This document shows positions 35,066 to 43,216 of a stretch of DNA of 64,000 nt, piece after piece. How positions within the stretch are numbered: the first letter of the stretch is position 1; every line of letters begins with the position of its first letter. The stretch is from Hoeflea_A sp039025395 (GTDB lineage Bacteria; Pseudomonadota; Alphaproteobacteria; Rhizobiales; Rhizobiaceae): assembly GCA_039025395.1 (NCBI GenBank), contig JBCCOK010000001.1:62001-126000 (forward strand), in the 5' to 3' direction. A program made the translations under genes and the position numbers. The notes under the pieces are model-generated. The model saw only the letters and a program-made list of their open reading frames with translations, did no database searches and was not told the origin of the DNA.

Positions 35066-35656
35066 CTATCGAAACTTGAGCATGCGCGTATGGACACGCT
35101 CCAGGAACGAGGAACGGCTCGCCTGCGTCGATACATCCATCAGATAATGAATCATGACAACTTTCCTGCACCGTTTGGCAAAAAGCGCCCGCATGCCGCG
35201 CGTCAGCGTGCGCAGGCCGGGATGACCGACAACCAGGCTCCACCAGCGCGAAGCGCCGCATGTGGTAACGACGCCAAGGGCATGGATATGCGTCATGAGG
35301 GGGGTGATCCCGCCCGAGTCCTTGTCGATCCGGAAAGAGATTTCCGGTGTCCAAACCCGGTCGAGCCACCCTTTGAGAACTGCCGGCAGTCCATACCACC
35401 ATGTCGGGTAGACGAACACGATGCCCTGCGCCCACTTCAGGTGGTCGACATGTTCGGGAAACGGGTGGGTACCGCCGGTTTGCTCATTGTAGTGCCGACG
35501 CTCCTCGCGTCCCATGACGGGGTCAAAACCGATGGCATAGAGATCGAGAAGGCGTGTTTCGTGGCCCGCCTCCCCTAAAGCAGTAAGAACAGTGTCACGA
35601 ACAGCAGCACAAAAACTGTCCTCGACCGGATGGCAATAGACAACGAGAATGTTCAA
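35066..35656 (-). CDS. NAD(P)H:quinone-type flavodoxin-fold oxidoreductase A
   Basis: The 196-residue product starts NILVVYCHPVEDSFCAAVRDTVLTAL and has the flavodoxin_2 fold landmarks (WAQGIVFVYPTWWYGLPAVLKGWLDRVWTPEISF; HIHALGVVTTCGAS). Such proteins bind FMN or FAD and reduce quinones or other acceptors. The start is a TTG at 35656 with GAGG seven bases upstream. It is a diverged paralogue of the next gene upstream in the operon, separated by 9 bp, so they may form a heterodimer. Both lie between the FAD oxidase and PrpF-like genes. Confidence 0.82.
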   Translation of the reverse strand: MNILVVYCHPVEDSFCAAVRDTVLTALGEAGHETRLLDLYAIGFDPVMGREERRHYNEQTGGTHPFPEHVDHLKWAQGIVFVYPTWWYGLPAVLKGWLDRVWTPEISFRIDKDSGGITPLMTHIHALGVVTTCGASRWWSLVVGHPGLRTLTRGMRALFAKRCRKVVMIHYLMDVSTQASRSSFLERVHTRMLKFR

Positions 35657-35665
35657 GCTTGGACC

Positions 35666-36247
35666 TCAGAATGCGGACATCGACCTGCCGACACGCGAGA
35701 TGAATGCACTTCGGGTGACATCGGTAGACCGGTTCATGTCATAGTGGGCAAGGTAACGGAAACGCGCACCGGGTTTGACGATTGCCCGCAAAACACGGGT
35801 TACGGACTTGCGCGGAGGATCACCAACCAACCATGCCCGCAGGCGCGAACCGCCATAGGTTGTAACAACGGAAACCTTGCCGATATTGTGAAGGCAAGGC
35901 TGCGCTGAGCCTCCAACCATGTTGAACGACACGCCTGGAAGAAACACGCGGTCGAAAAATCCCTTCAAGATAGCCGGGTAGCCGAAATTCCAAACCGGAA
36001 AACTCAACACCAGGGCATCTGCAGCCTGCAAGCGCTGTACATAGCTTCGTACTGGCTCAATGTTGACCTCGGTATCATGATAGGCCAGCCGCTCCTCGCG
36101 GGTCAGCCGGGGGTCGAAATCCTCCCCATACAGATCGCAATCATCGACCTCATGGCCGGTTTTTTCAAGCTGCTCGACAATCAGACGGTGCAGGTGCCCA
36201 TTGAAGCTTTCACGGACCGGATGTGCATGCAGGACGAGAATACGCAA
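35666..36247 (-). CDS. NAD(P)H:quinone-type flavodoxin-fold oxidoreductase B
   Basis: This 193-residue paralogue of the previous protein starts RILVLHAHPVRESFNGHLHRLI and contains ADALVLSFPVWNFGYPAILKGFFDRVFLPGVSF. Longer in-frame starts up to 36340 fall inside the FAD-oxidase gene and add unrelated residues. The TTG at 36247, four bases after that gene's stop, gives the correct length and N-terminus. Both paralogues therefore begin with TTG, which would keep their translation low or coupled. The electron acceptor or substrate is unknown. Confidence 0.8.
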   Translation of the reverse strand: MRILVLHAHPVRESFNGHLHRLIVEQLEKTGHEVDDCDLYGEDFDPRLTREERLAYHDTEVNIEPVRSYVQRLQAADALVLSFPVWNFGYPAILKGFFDRVFLPGVSFNMVGGSAQPCLHNIGKVSVVTTYGGSRLRAWLVGDPPRKSVTRVLRAIVKPGARFRYLAHYDMNRSTDVTRSAFISRVGRSMSAF

Positions 36248-36251
36248 GGTT

Positions 36252-37667
36252 TTACTCTGCCGCTTCCCGACGAGCCTGCAAGCCCTTGAACATCCAGGTT
36301 TGGCCCGAGGCGTAATCGTATTCGGGGTCGTCCCAGGCAATCATTTTTCCCGGGTTGAGCAAACCCTTGGGATCGGCCTCTTTTTTGAAGGCAAGCTGGA
36401 CCTCGTCGGTTTGCTTCATCCCGCCTTCTTCCAGCGTGTAACGGTGCGGATTGAAAATCGGGGCACCTTCCGCATTGAAGATATCCATGATCTCTTCAAG
36501 GCGCTCATCGCTGCTGTAACGCACCATTGTCAGACCGAAACAGGTGATATCACCGTCGAAGCGGACAAACTCCAGATGGTCGATGATCTCGCCTTCGAAC
36601 ATTGTGTGGAGTTTTTCGATCGTCTCCAGATGTGAAGGAAATGGATAGAGCACCTGGAGGTAGGTGATTGACGGATCGACCCGCAAGCCGCGCAACGTCG
36701 TGTGGTTCCATGAAATTTCGAAGGCTGCGGGAATCCCCTTCAGGCTGTCTTTGTCCATCTCCGCCGAGTTGAACGCGAGACGCCCGCCAGCTTCTTCCGT
36801 CAAGGTAACGAAAGCATCCATGGCATGCGGCGCAACCATGAAGATGCACACGCTGTCGCCATCCTCGATAAAGGGCCGATGACGCTTGAAGTAGTCCTGC
36901 GGTGCGGGCGCGGCGACGACACCGTTGAGCTTCAGCAAAAGGCCATCCTGCCGCCCGATCATGTCGGAAAACCGCGTTGCATCCATGAAGGATTGAAAAG
37001 CAACGAGAACGTCGACCCATTCATAGGCAGGCGCAAGCGGCAGTTCGATTTCCGTAATGATACCGTTGGTGCCGTAAGCGTGAGTGACCTTGTGCAGTTC
37101 ACGGCCCTTGAGCTCAAGCACCCGCGGCTCCGCCTCCATGGTGACAACCCGCAGCCGGATAATGTTGCCCCAGTCACGCAGCCCGCCCCAGGTACACGAA
37201 CCGATGCCGCCTGAACCTCCGGCAATGAAACCGCCGACAGTCGCGGTATGGTAAGTTGACGGGTGCATGCGCATTTCCTGACCGCTTTCACGCACCGCCT
37301 TGTCAAGGTCGGCACACACGACGCCCGGCTCGCACACGACCCGCCCATTGGCGATTTCCTTGACGGAATTCATCTCTGCCAGTGAAAGGACGACACCTCC
37401 CGACAGCGGCATCGCCTGGCCGTAATTTCCGGTGCCGGTCCCACGAGGCGTTACCGGGATATCATGCCGGTAGCAGGCCTTGAGAACACGGATAAGCTCC
37501 GCCTCGCTCTTGGGCGAGACAATCAGGTCACCGCACACATCGTCGAGCTGTTTTTTGAGGATCGGCGAGTACCAGTAGAAATCCCGGCTCTTCTGTTGAA
37601 CGATCCGCTCGTTATCTTCCTGCTTGATATCGGAGATCTCACTCCGCAGCGCGTCGAGGTTCTGCAT
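36252..37667 (-). CDS. GlcD-like FAD-linked oxidase/dehydrogenase
   Basis: The 471-residue enzyme has the PCMH-type FAD-binding domain (LIVSPKSEAELIRVLKACYRHDIPVTPRGTGTGNYGQAMPL and HTATVGGFIAGGSGGIGSCTWGGLRDWG). A C-terminal FAD-oxidase domain ends with PKGLLNPGKMIAWDDP. Relatives include glycolate and D-lactate dehydrogenases and vanillyl-alcohol-type oxidases, and no substrate residue is evident. It starts 29 bp inside the cytosine-deaminase-like gene, so translation is coupled. In context it would oxidise an intermediate after the deamination step. Confidence 0.8.
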   Translation of the reverse strand: MQNLDALRSEISDIKQEDNERIVQQKSRDFYWYSPILKKQLDDVCGDLIVSPKSEAELIRVLKACYRHDIPVTPRGTGTGNYGQAMPLSGGVVLSLAEMNSVKEIANGRVVCEPGVVCADLDKAVRESGQEMRMHPSTYHTATVGGFIAGGSGGIGSCTWGGLRDWGNIIRLRVVTMEAEPRVLELKGRELHKVTHAYGTNGIITEIELPLAPAYEWVDVLVAFQSFMDATRFSDMIGRQDGLLLKLNGVVAAPAPQDYFKRHRPFIEDGDSVCIFMVAPHAMDAFVTLTEEAGGRLAFNSAEMDKDSLKGIPAAFEISWNHTTLRGLRVDPSITYLQVLYPFPSHLETIEKLHTMFEGEIIDHLEFVRFDGDITCFGLTMVRYSSDERLEEIMDIFNAEGAPIFNPHRYTLEEGGMKQTDEVQLAFKKEADPKGLLNPGKMIAWDDPEYDYASGQTWMFKGLQARREAAE

Positions 37668-38961
37668 CGTTCTTGACCTCCATCAGGGCATCGAGTTCAT
37701 CATAGGCCGGTACAGTTCTTTGGATCACCACACCGTCACGCACCAGCGTTCGATTGCTTTCCGGCCGGGACAGCAATTCGGTCCAATTGCGGCCTTCGAA
37801 GACAAGAAAATCAGCAGGCTGTCCGACGCCGATCCGCCCATAGCCGTCGCCAAGCCCCATGGCGTCTGCCGCATTGGCCAATATCGAGTTCGGCCATTCC
37901 GCCACCGGGTGGTCCAGATGCAGCGTGCGGGTCGCCATCCGGTAGACTTCCAGCATGTCGAGGTCGCCATAGGCGTAAAAGGGATCGCGCGTATTGTCGG
38001 AAGCAACACAGGTGTTTATGCCCCGCGCCCGCATTTCATGCAGCAGGGTCACGCCGCGCCAGCGCGGTGTCGTGCCGTCATGGCGCCGGTCCTGAAGATA
38101 TAGATTGCACATCGGCAACGATACGATCGAAAGCCCGGCAGCAGCGACCTCGTCCAACGTTGCCTTGACGGCATCATCGGGCTGAAGCGCCAGGGAGCAG
38201 CAATGGCCGACCAGGATCCTGCCTTGGTAGCCATGCCGCATGGCTGCTGACGCGATGTGGTGCAGGGAACGGTCGTCGAGCACATGGCTTTCGTCGGCAT
38301 GGAAGTCCAGATCGAGTCCGTGATCGATTGCAGCCCTGAAAACCCTGTCCAGCAATTCAATCAGATCGGGCACCATGTAGGTTACGGCGCCGAGAACGCC
38401 GCCGGCCTCGCTGACCCGGTCAACAAGTTGATCGAACCAGGCCTCGTCACGCGCGCAGTCGATCCCGAAAAGGCACGCGGCCTGCAATTCGATCCGGCCC
38501 TTCCAGCGCTCACGCACGGTCTTGAAAACAGGCCACGAAATGGTTTCCTGAGGCGGCAGTGAATCCAGATGCGTGCGCATGGCTTTGGTGCCATAGGCGT
38601 AGGCGCATTTCAGCGCAAATTCCATCCTGGCTTCGACATCGTCGGCAGACCATTGGGCACGACGGTCGTCTTCCACGGTTTCCAGCGCCCCTGTGAAAGA
38701 GCCGTCCGGATTGGCAGCACGCGGCCAGATATGTCCCTTGTCGAGATGCGTGTGGCAATCGATCGGACAGGGCATGGCAATCCTGCCCTTGCTGCTTGCA
38801 GGGCTGGCTGGCTTGACGGCGGCAACAGATCCGTCAGCGATGGCAATGCTGTAAAGGCCGAAGCCTTCGTCATCGTGTTCGGAACGTGTATCGGCCTTGC
38901 CGAGCCAGCTTTCATGCAGCCGCACGGTGACTTCATTCAACGCTTTACCGGCCTCAAACAC
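37639..38961 (-). CDS. Cytosine deaminase-like amidohydrolase (CodA family)
   Basis: The 440-residue enzyme has CodA-type metal and catalytic motifs: MPCPIDCHTHLDKGHIWP, DFHADESHVLDDRSL, ILVGHCCSLA and VASDNTRDPFYAYGDLDMLEVYRM. The family hydrolyses amino groups of cytosine and other N-heterocycles such as isoguanine or creatinine-like rings. Conserved residues mark it as active, but substrate range cannot be read by eye. It starts with a GTG immediately after the permease stop, with GGCGGAG as ribosome site. Its position between an importer and oxidative enzymes makes it the likely first catabolic step. Confidence 0.85.
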   Translation of the reverse strand: MFEAGKALNEVTVRLHESWLGKADTRSEHDDEGFGLYSIAIADGSVAAVKPASPASSKGRIAMPCPIDCHTHLDKGHIWPRAANPDGSFTGALETVEDDRRAQWSADDVEARMEFALKCAYAYGTKAMRTHLDSLPPQETISWPVFKTVRERWKGRIELQAACLFGIDCARDEAWFDQLVDRVSEAGGVLGAVTYMVPDLIELLDRVFRAAIDHGLDLDFHADESHVLDDRSLHHIASAAMRHGYQGRILVGHCCSLALQPDDAVKATLDEVAAAGLSIVSLPMCNLYLQDRRHDGTTPRWRGVTLLHEMRARGINTCVASDNTRDPFYAYGDLDMLEVYRMATRTLHLDHPVAEWPNSILANAADAMGLGDGYGRIGVGQPADFLVFEGRNWTELLSRPESNRTLVRDGVVIQRTVPAYDELDALMEVKNDAEPRRAAE

Positions 38962-39831
38962 CTAACGCTCCGCCTGTAGTTCGCTCTCGTGCCAGCGCCG
39001 CAGGATGCGGCTCGAAAGCCAGGAAAGGACGAGAAAGATAATGATGCCTGTAAACGATATGAGCAGCAGCGCCGCAAACAGCCGCGGCGCGTTGAGCCGG
39101 TAGCCGGCCTCGATGATACGGCTTGCCAAACCGGAGGACTGACCGGCCGCACCGGCAACGAATTCTGCCACGACTGCGCCGATCAGCGCCAGGCCACCCG
39201 CAATTTTGAGACCACCAAGAAAATAGGGCATGGCTGCGGGCAGCCGAAGATGCCACAGTGTCTGCCATCGGGTCGCGCCGTTGAGCTTGAACAGATCCAG
39301 GAGATTGCGGTCCACCGAGTTGAGGCCGAGGGTGGTATTGGAGAGGATCGGGAAGAAAGCCACGATCCACGCGCAAAGCAACAGCTTGGCCGTCTGGTTT
39401 TCGACATAGATGTTGATCAGCGGAAAGATGGCGACAATAGGTGTAACCTGCAGGATCACGGCGAACGGAAAGAGGCTCATCTCGACGAAGCGGGACTGCG
39501 TGAACAGAACCGCCAGGCCGACACCGCCGATAACCGCCAGCAACAAGGACAAGACGGTGATGCGAAGCGTCACCACAAGCGAGCTGGTCAGCAGCGCCAT
39601 ATCTTCCCACAGTGTTGCCATGACCTCATGCGGACGCGGCAGGATATAGCGCGGAATCTCATTCCAGACGCAGATCCGGTCCCATAAAAAGACCGCCAGC
39701 ACCATGATGGCCAGCGGCAGCGCCCATCTTCCGATCCTTTCCAATCGCCGGCGCCGCAGGCGGGCGGCTTCTTCGGCGTCAACCGGAGCCGCAGGTTCCG
39801 CCGGTCCGAGCTCCGCGTTAACCGTGGTCAT
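38962..39831 (-). CDS. NMT1/SsuC-type ABC importer permease
   Basis: The 289-residue permease has an N-terminal cytoplasmic tail, about six helices and the EAA-type loop LFKLNGATRWQTLWHLRLPAAMPYFLGGLKIA. This is the SsuC/TauC/ThiX-like family that serves NMT1/THI5-type binding proteins. It overlaps the ATPase gene by 14 bp and abuts the deaminase gene. The transported compound is inferred, from the deaminase next door, to be a pyrimidine or related N-heterocycle. Confidence 0.88.
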   Translation of the reverse strand: MTTVNAELGPAEPAAPVDAEEAARLRRRRLERIGRWALPLAIMVLAVFLWDRICVWNEIPRYILPRPHEVMATLWEDMALLTSSLVVTLRITVLSLLLAVIGGVGLAVLFTQSRFVEMSLFPFAVILQVTPIVAIFPLINIYVENQTAKLLLCAWIVAFFPILSNTTLGLNSVDRNLLDLFKLNGATRWQTLWHLRLPAAMPYFLGGLKIAGGLALIGAVVAEFVAGAAGQSSGLASRIIEAGYRLNAPRLFAALLLISFTGIIIFLVLSWLSSRILRRWHESELQAER

Positions 39832-40633
39832 TTTGAGTTTCCCTGCTGCGCAGTCCCATGGCAGCCCGAAGCATATCCGAAGCGCGGCGGGTCAAATGTG
39901 CATAATCCTCCGAAGTGCGAAACGCCTCATCCCGCGGATAGGGCGCATCGACCGTCATCTCGTCGAAAACCCTGCCGGGACGGGCAGCCATTACGACGAT
40001 GCGGTTTGACAGGAAAACGCTTTCGAAAACCGAGTGTGTCACGAAGACCACCGAGAAACGTTCCTGCTGCCACAGCGCAAGAATATCGTTGTTAAGCTGG
40101 AAACGGGTGATTTCATCAAGAGCCGCAAATGGCTCGTCCATCAAAAGGATACGCGGCCGGATGACCAGACCGCGGGCGATCGATACGCGCATTTTCATGC
40201 CGCCCGATAACTCGCGCGGGACCGCGTCCTCGAACCCTTTCAGATTGACCTTTTCGAGCACGGCTTCGATTCGGTTGCGCGCGGCGGAACGTGAAACGCC
40301 CTGAAGACGCAAAGGCAGCCAGACATTCTCGAAGACGGTCGACCAAGGCATCAGGGTCGGCTCCTGAAACACAAAACCGACATCGGTTTTGCCCAATTGC
40401 GGGCCGCGCCAGTCGAGTAGGCCTGCCGTCGGATTGGCAAGCCCGGCAATCAGCCGCAAGGCGGTGGACTTGCCGCAGCCGGAAGGTCCAAGCAGAGAAA
40501 CAAAATCTCCCTGCCGAAGCGTCAGATTGACATTTTCCAGCGCGACGATGCTGTTGGCAAATACCTTGCCGACGCCGCGCAAGTGCAATTGCGCTGCGCC
40601 GGTTTCCAAGGTTGTTTCGGCCGAAGCCGCCAA
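39818..40633 (-). CDS. NMT1/SsuB-type ABC importer ATPase
   Basis: The 271-residue ATPase shows Walker A GPSGCGKST, Q-loop FQEPTLMPW, signature ELSGGMKMRVSIARGL and Walker B ILLMDEPFAALDE, all of the SsuB/TauB type. The signature's usual QR dipeptide is KM, a variant seen in some members. The start is TTG at 40633, six bases after a strong GGGGGAG site and 12 bp after the binding-protein stop. It drives import through the permease encoded next. Confidence 0.9.
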   Translation of the reverse strand: MAASAETTLETGAAQLHLRGVGKVFANSIVALENVNLTLRQGDFVSLLGPSGCGKSTALRLIAGLANPTAGLLDWRGPQLGKTDVGFVFQEPTLMPWSTVFENVWLPLRLQGVSRSAARNRIEAVLEKVNLKGFEDAVPRELSGGMKMRVSIARGLVIRPRILLMDEPFAALDEITRFQLNNDILALWQQERFSVVFVTHSVFESVFLSNRIVVMAARPGRVFDEMTVDAPYPRDEAFRTSEDYAHLTRRASDMLRAAMGLRSRETQNDHG

Positions 40634-40645
40634 CGCGGACTCCCC

Positions 40646-41647
40646 CTATTTTTTCAGATCCAGACCAAGACCGTCGTTGACGTAATCGAGCGTATAAGAA
40701 CGCTGAATGTCAATGCCAGCGGCGATCACGCCCGCGTTGACCATTTTTTCATAGAACGAAATCATGCGCTCATCCGACATAGCGCCAATGCCGAGCGTCT
40801 CGGTGTCGCCACTGTCGACAATCCCGTAATCCTTCAGCTTGCCGAGGGAAAAGGCGATCTGTTCGTCAGACATGTCGGGATTGTCCGCCTGGATCAGCTT
40901 GTTGGCTTCGGCGTTGTCACCGTACAGGTAATTATACCAGCCCTTGATCGAAGCCTCGACGAAGCACTTCACGGCGTCGGGTTTGCTGTCGATCGTGTCC
41001 TGCATGACCTCAACCGTCGTCGAGTAGGTGTCGAAGCCGTAATCTGCGACAAGAAACAGATTGGGCTCGAAACCGCCCTCTTTCTCAACCGCAAACGGCT
41101 CGGAAGTGATGTAGCCCTGCTGCGCCGACTTCGGATTGGCAAGGAAAGGGGCGGGGTTGAACGTATAGGGTACGCGCTTGCTGGCATCGAAACCGAACTC
41201 GTCGATCATCCACTGATAGTAGGATTGAAAGCCGGCGTCACCGAGAATGAACTCTTCGGCATTCTTCAGCTCTTCCCAGGTATCCAGGCCCTGGTCGGGA
41301 TGGGTCATCAGCACCTGCGGTTCCTTCTGGAACGCGGCAGCAACAACAACAACCGGGATATCTTCGGCGACTGCATTGAAGGCCTCAAGCATGTTGCCGC
41401 CCATATGCGCATCGATCCGTCCGGCAAGCAGCAGCGCGCGGTTGTTGACCTGCGGGCCGCCCTGCTGAATTTCAACGTTCAGGCCGCAGGCAGCATAGGT
41501 GCCGTCGGCGACCGACTGGTAGAACCCCCCATGTTCCGGTTGCGCCAGCCAGTTGGTGCCGAACACGAACGTCTGCAGATGGTTGTCCGCAGAAGCCGTG
41601 CCCGCGCCAAGTGCTGTGACCGCCGCAGCCAAAAGGAATTGTTTCAT
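40646..41647 (-). CDS. NMT1/THI5-type ABC substrate-binding protein
   Basis: The 333-residue protein has a Sec signal (KQFLLAAAVTALGAGTASA) and the NMT1-like core: FGTNWLAQPEHGGFYQSVADGTYAACGLNVEIQQGG and LLAGRIDAHMGGNMLEAFNAV. NMT1/THI5 relatives bind pyrimidines such as thiamine precursors, as well as taurine-like or aromatic compounds. The ATG at 41647 follows GAGGTTAGAAAA, and longer frames to 41821 run into the promoter region. It is the first gene of the operon, downstream of the tandem palindromes at 41734-41783. ThiY itself is a possible alternative, but no thiamine gene is nearby. Confidence 0.85.
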   Translation of the reverse strand: MKQFLLAAAVTALGAGTASADNHLQTFVFGTNWLAQPEHGGFYQSVADGTYAACGLNVEIQQGGPQVNNRALLLAGRIDAHMGGNMLEAFNAVAEDIPVVVVAAAFQKEPQVLMTHPDQGLDTWEELKNAEEFILGDAGFQSYYQWMIDEFGFDASKRVPYTFNPAPFLANPKSAQQGYITSEPFAVEKEGGFEPNLFLVADYGFDTYSTTVEVMQDTIDSKPDAVKCFVEASIKGWYNYLYGDNAEANKLIQADNPDMSDEQIAFSLGKLKDYGIVDSGDTETLGIGAMSDERMISFYEKMVNAGVIAAGIDIQRSYTLDYVNDGLGLDLKK

Positions 41648-41733
41648 TTTTCTAACCTCACACTTCGGACGGATCGACATGCCCGCCCTTCCCGGCAATT
41701 TGGTGCAAGTTCCATGCCACGACAACCGACTTC

Positions 41734-41783
41734 GAATTGCATTGTTTGAAGATGCAAAGAATTGCATTGTTCGAAGATGCAAA
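41734..41783. promoter_or_regulatory. Two tandem 25-bp palindromic units (candidate operators)
   Basis: Two directly adjacent 25-bp units (41734-41758 and 41759-41783) differ at a single base. Each contains an inverted repeat TTGCAT-N9-ATGCAA. The unit length places the two sites about 2.5 helical turns apart. They sit between the importer operon (start 41647, minus strand) and the RidA-creatininase pair (start 41917, plus strand). One regulator could therefore control both sides. No regulator gene is adjacent. This is a structural observation; binding is inferred. Confidence 0.65.
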
Positions 41784-41916
41784 ACGGCGTGGAAAGCGCA
41801 AAAAGACGGCAGGTTGCACAAGAATCAATCGCGCGGGCCTCTGAATTTCAAATCATCAACTTGTCAGGCATGGTCCCGCTTGTATGATCCGGCGCCATGG
41901 AGTCGGGGAACCGTTC

Positions 41917-42309
41917 ATGCTCAAGTATCATACACCTGCCGATATCAGACAACCTTTCGCAAAATACAATCACGCAGTCGAGATACCGCCAGGATCGCGG
42001 CTCGTCTTTGCGTCGGGACAACTGGGAATTGCGGTGGACGACACCATCCCGCAGGATTCAGAGACACAGACCCGGCTCTGCTTTGCCAATATCGCGGCCA
42101 TTCTCAACGCGGCAGGCATGGACTTGAAAAACGTCGTTCGCATCAACGCCTATGTGACCGGACGCGAGCATTTGCAGCCCTACATGAAAGTACGTGACGA
42201 ACTCTTCACTGATCCGGCACCAGCCTCGACATTGATGCTCGTTTCGGGTTTTGCGCGGGAAGAATTCGTCGTCGAGATCGAAGTGATTGCAGCGGGAGAT
42301 GCACAATGA
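41917..42309 (+). CDS. RidA/YjgF/UK114-family protein
   Basis: The 130-residue product has RidA family features: FASGQLGIAVDDTIPQDSETQTRLCFANIAAILNAAGMDLKNVVRINAYVTGREHLQPYMKVRDELF and a C-terminal PASTLMLVSGFAREEFVVEIEVIAA. RidA proteins hydrolyse reactive imines, and RutC-like members act in pyrimidine breakdown. The catalytic Arg of the canonical P-x-R region is replaced here (DPAPASTLMLV), so it is probably a divergent subgroup. The ATG at 41917 follows GGGGAACCGTTC. It overlaps the creatininase gene by 4 bp. Confidence 0.82.
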   Translation: MLKYHTPADIRQPFAKYNHAVEIPPGSRLVFASGQLGIAVDDTIPQDSETQTRLCFANIAAILNAAGMDLKNVVRINAYVTGREHLQPYMKVRDELFTDPAPASTLMLVSGFAREEFVVEIEVIAAGDAQ

Positions 42310-43106
42310 CACGACGGTTTTGGTGGGGTGACTTTACTGCACGCGAATTCGAGGGCCTTGACCCCAATGAAACCATCGCGGTCCTGCCAATCGCTGCGAT
42401 CGAACAGCACGGGCCGCACCTGCCCGTTTCGACTGACAGCACGATCATGCGCGGCATGCTGGAAACGGCGTTTGCGCTTGTACCCGCCGAACTCGACATC
42501 CGCGTTTTGCCGGTCCAGTGCATCGGAAAATCGAATGAGCATATCCGTTCGCCCGGAACGCTGACGCTTGATTATGCGACGGCGATTGCCGCGTGGACCC
42601 AGATCGGTGAAAGCGTTGCCCGCGCAGGAGTTCGCAAGCTCGTGATCGTCAACGCTCATGGCGGAAATGAAGAAATGATGGGGATCGTTGCGCGTGAACT
42701 TCGCGTTCGCCACGACATGCTTGTGGTCAAGACCTCGTTCTTTCGCTTCGGCTTTCCTGAAGGTCTTTTTTCAGCCCGCAACGCCGCATTCGGTATACAT
42801 GGCGATGACTACGAAACGTCACTGATGCTTCATTTTGCGCCCGATATGGTGCGCATGGATCTAGCTCAGGACTTCACCAGCATGGCAGAGCGGGCCAAGG
42901 CCGAGTTCGCCCATATCGCACCGACCGGCACGCATGCATTTGCCTGGATTGCCGACGATCTCAATCCCGACGGCGTCGTCGGTGAAGCGCATCTTGCAAA
43001 TGCTGAGAAAGGTGTGGCGGTCGCAGCCCATCAGGCGCTTGGCTTCGTCGAGTTGCTTGACGACGTTGCGCGCGCGCGACTGTCGGACTGGATCGTCAGT
43101 CGATAG
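42306..43106 (+). CDS. Creatininase-family amidohydrolase
   Basis: The 266-residue enzyme has the metal-binding motifs of the family: LPIAAIEQHGPHLPVSTD, VNAHGGNEEMMG and the Glu region HGDDYETSLML, which is HAGxxETS in creatininase itself. Members open cyclic amides such as creatinine, or act in mycofactocin, riboflavin/F420 and related pathways. Coupled to a RidA gene and divergent from the deaminase operon, it may hydrolyse a cyclic amide arising from ring degradation. That link is inferred from context. Confidence 0.85.
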   Translation: MTRRFWWGDFTAREFEGLDPNETIAVLPIAAIEQHGPHLPVSTDSTIMRGMLETAFALVPAELDIRVLPVQCIGKSNEHIRSPGTLTLDYATAIAAWTQIGESVARAGVRKLVIVNAHGGNEEMMGIVARELRVRHDMLVVKTSFFRFGFPEGLFSARNAAFGIHGDDYETSLMLHFAPDMVRMDLAQDFTSMAERAKAEFAHIAPTGTHAFAWIADDLNPDGVVGEAHLANAEKGVAVAAHQALGFVELLDDVARARLSDWIVSR

Positions 43107-43216
43107 GAAAAGCTGAGCGGTTTGTACCTGCCATGGATTCAGTCCGGCTCCTGTGCGCTTAAGGTGCCCCTTTTGCCGCATCATCTCCCGTTGCAAACAA
43201 CGCCCATTGTGATTGC

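Noticed and set aside
41648..41730. TPP riboswitch upstream of the NMT1/THI5-type importer
   Set aside because: No CTGAGA or thi-box-like segments were found; the leader is short and the structured element upstream is a DNA-type tandem palindrome.
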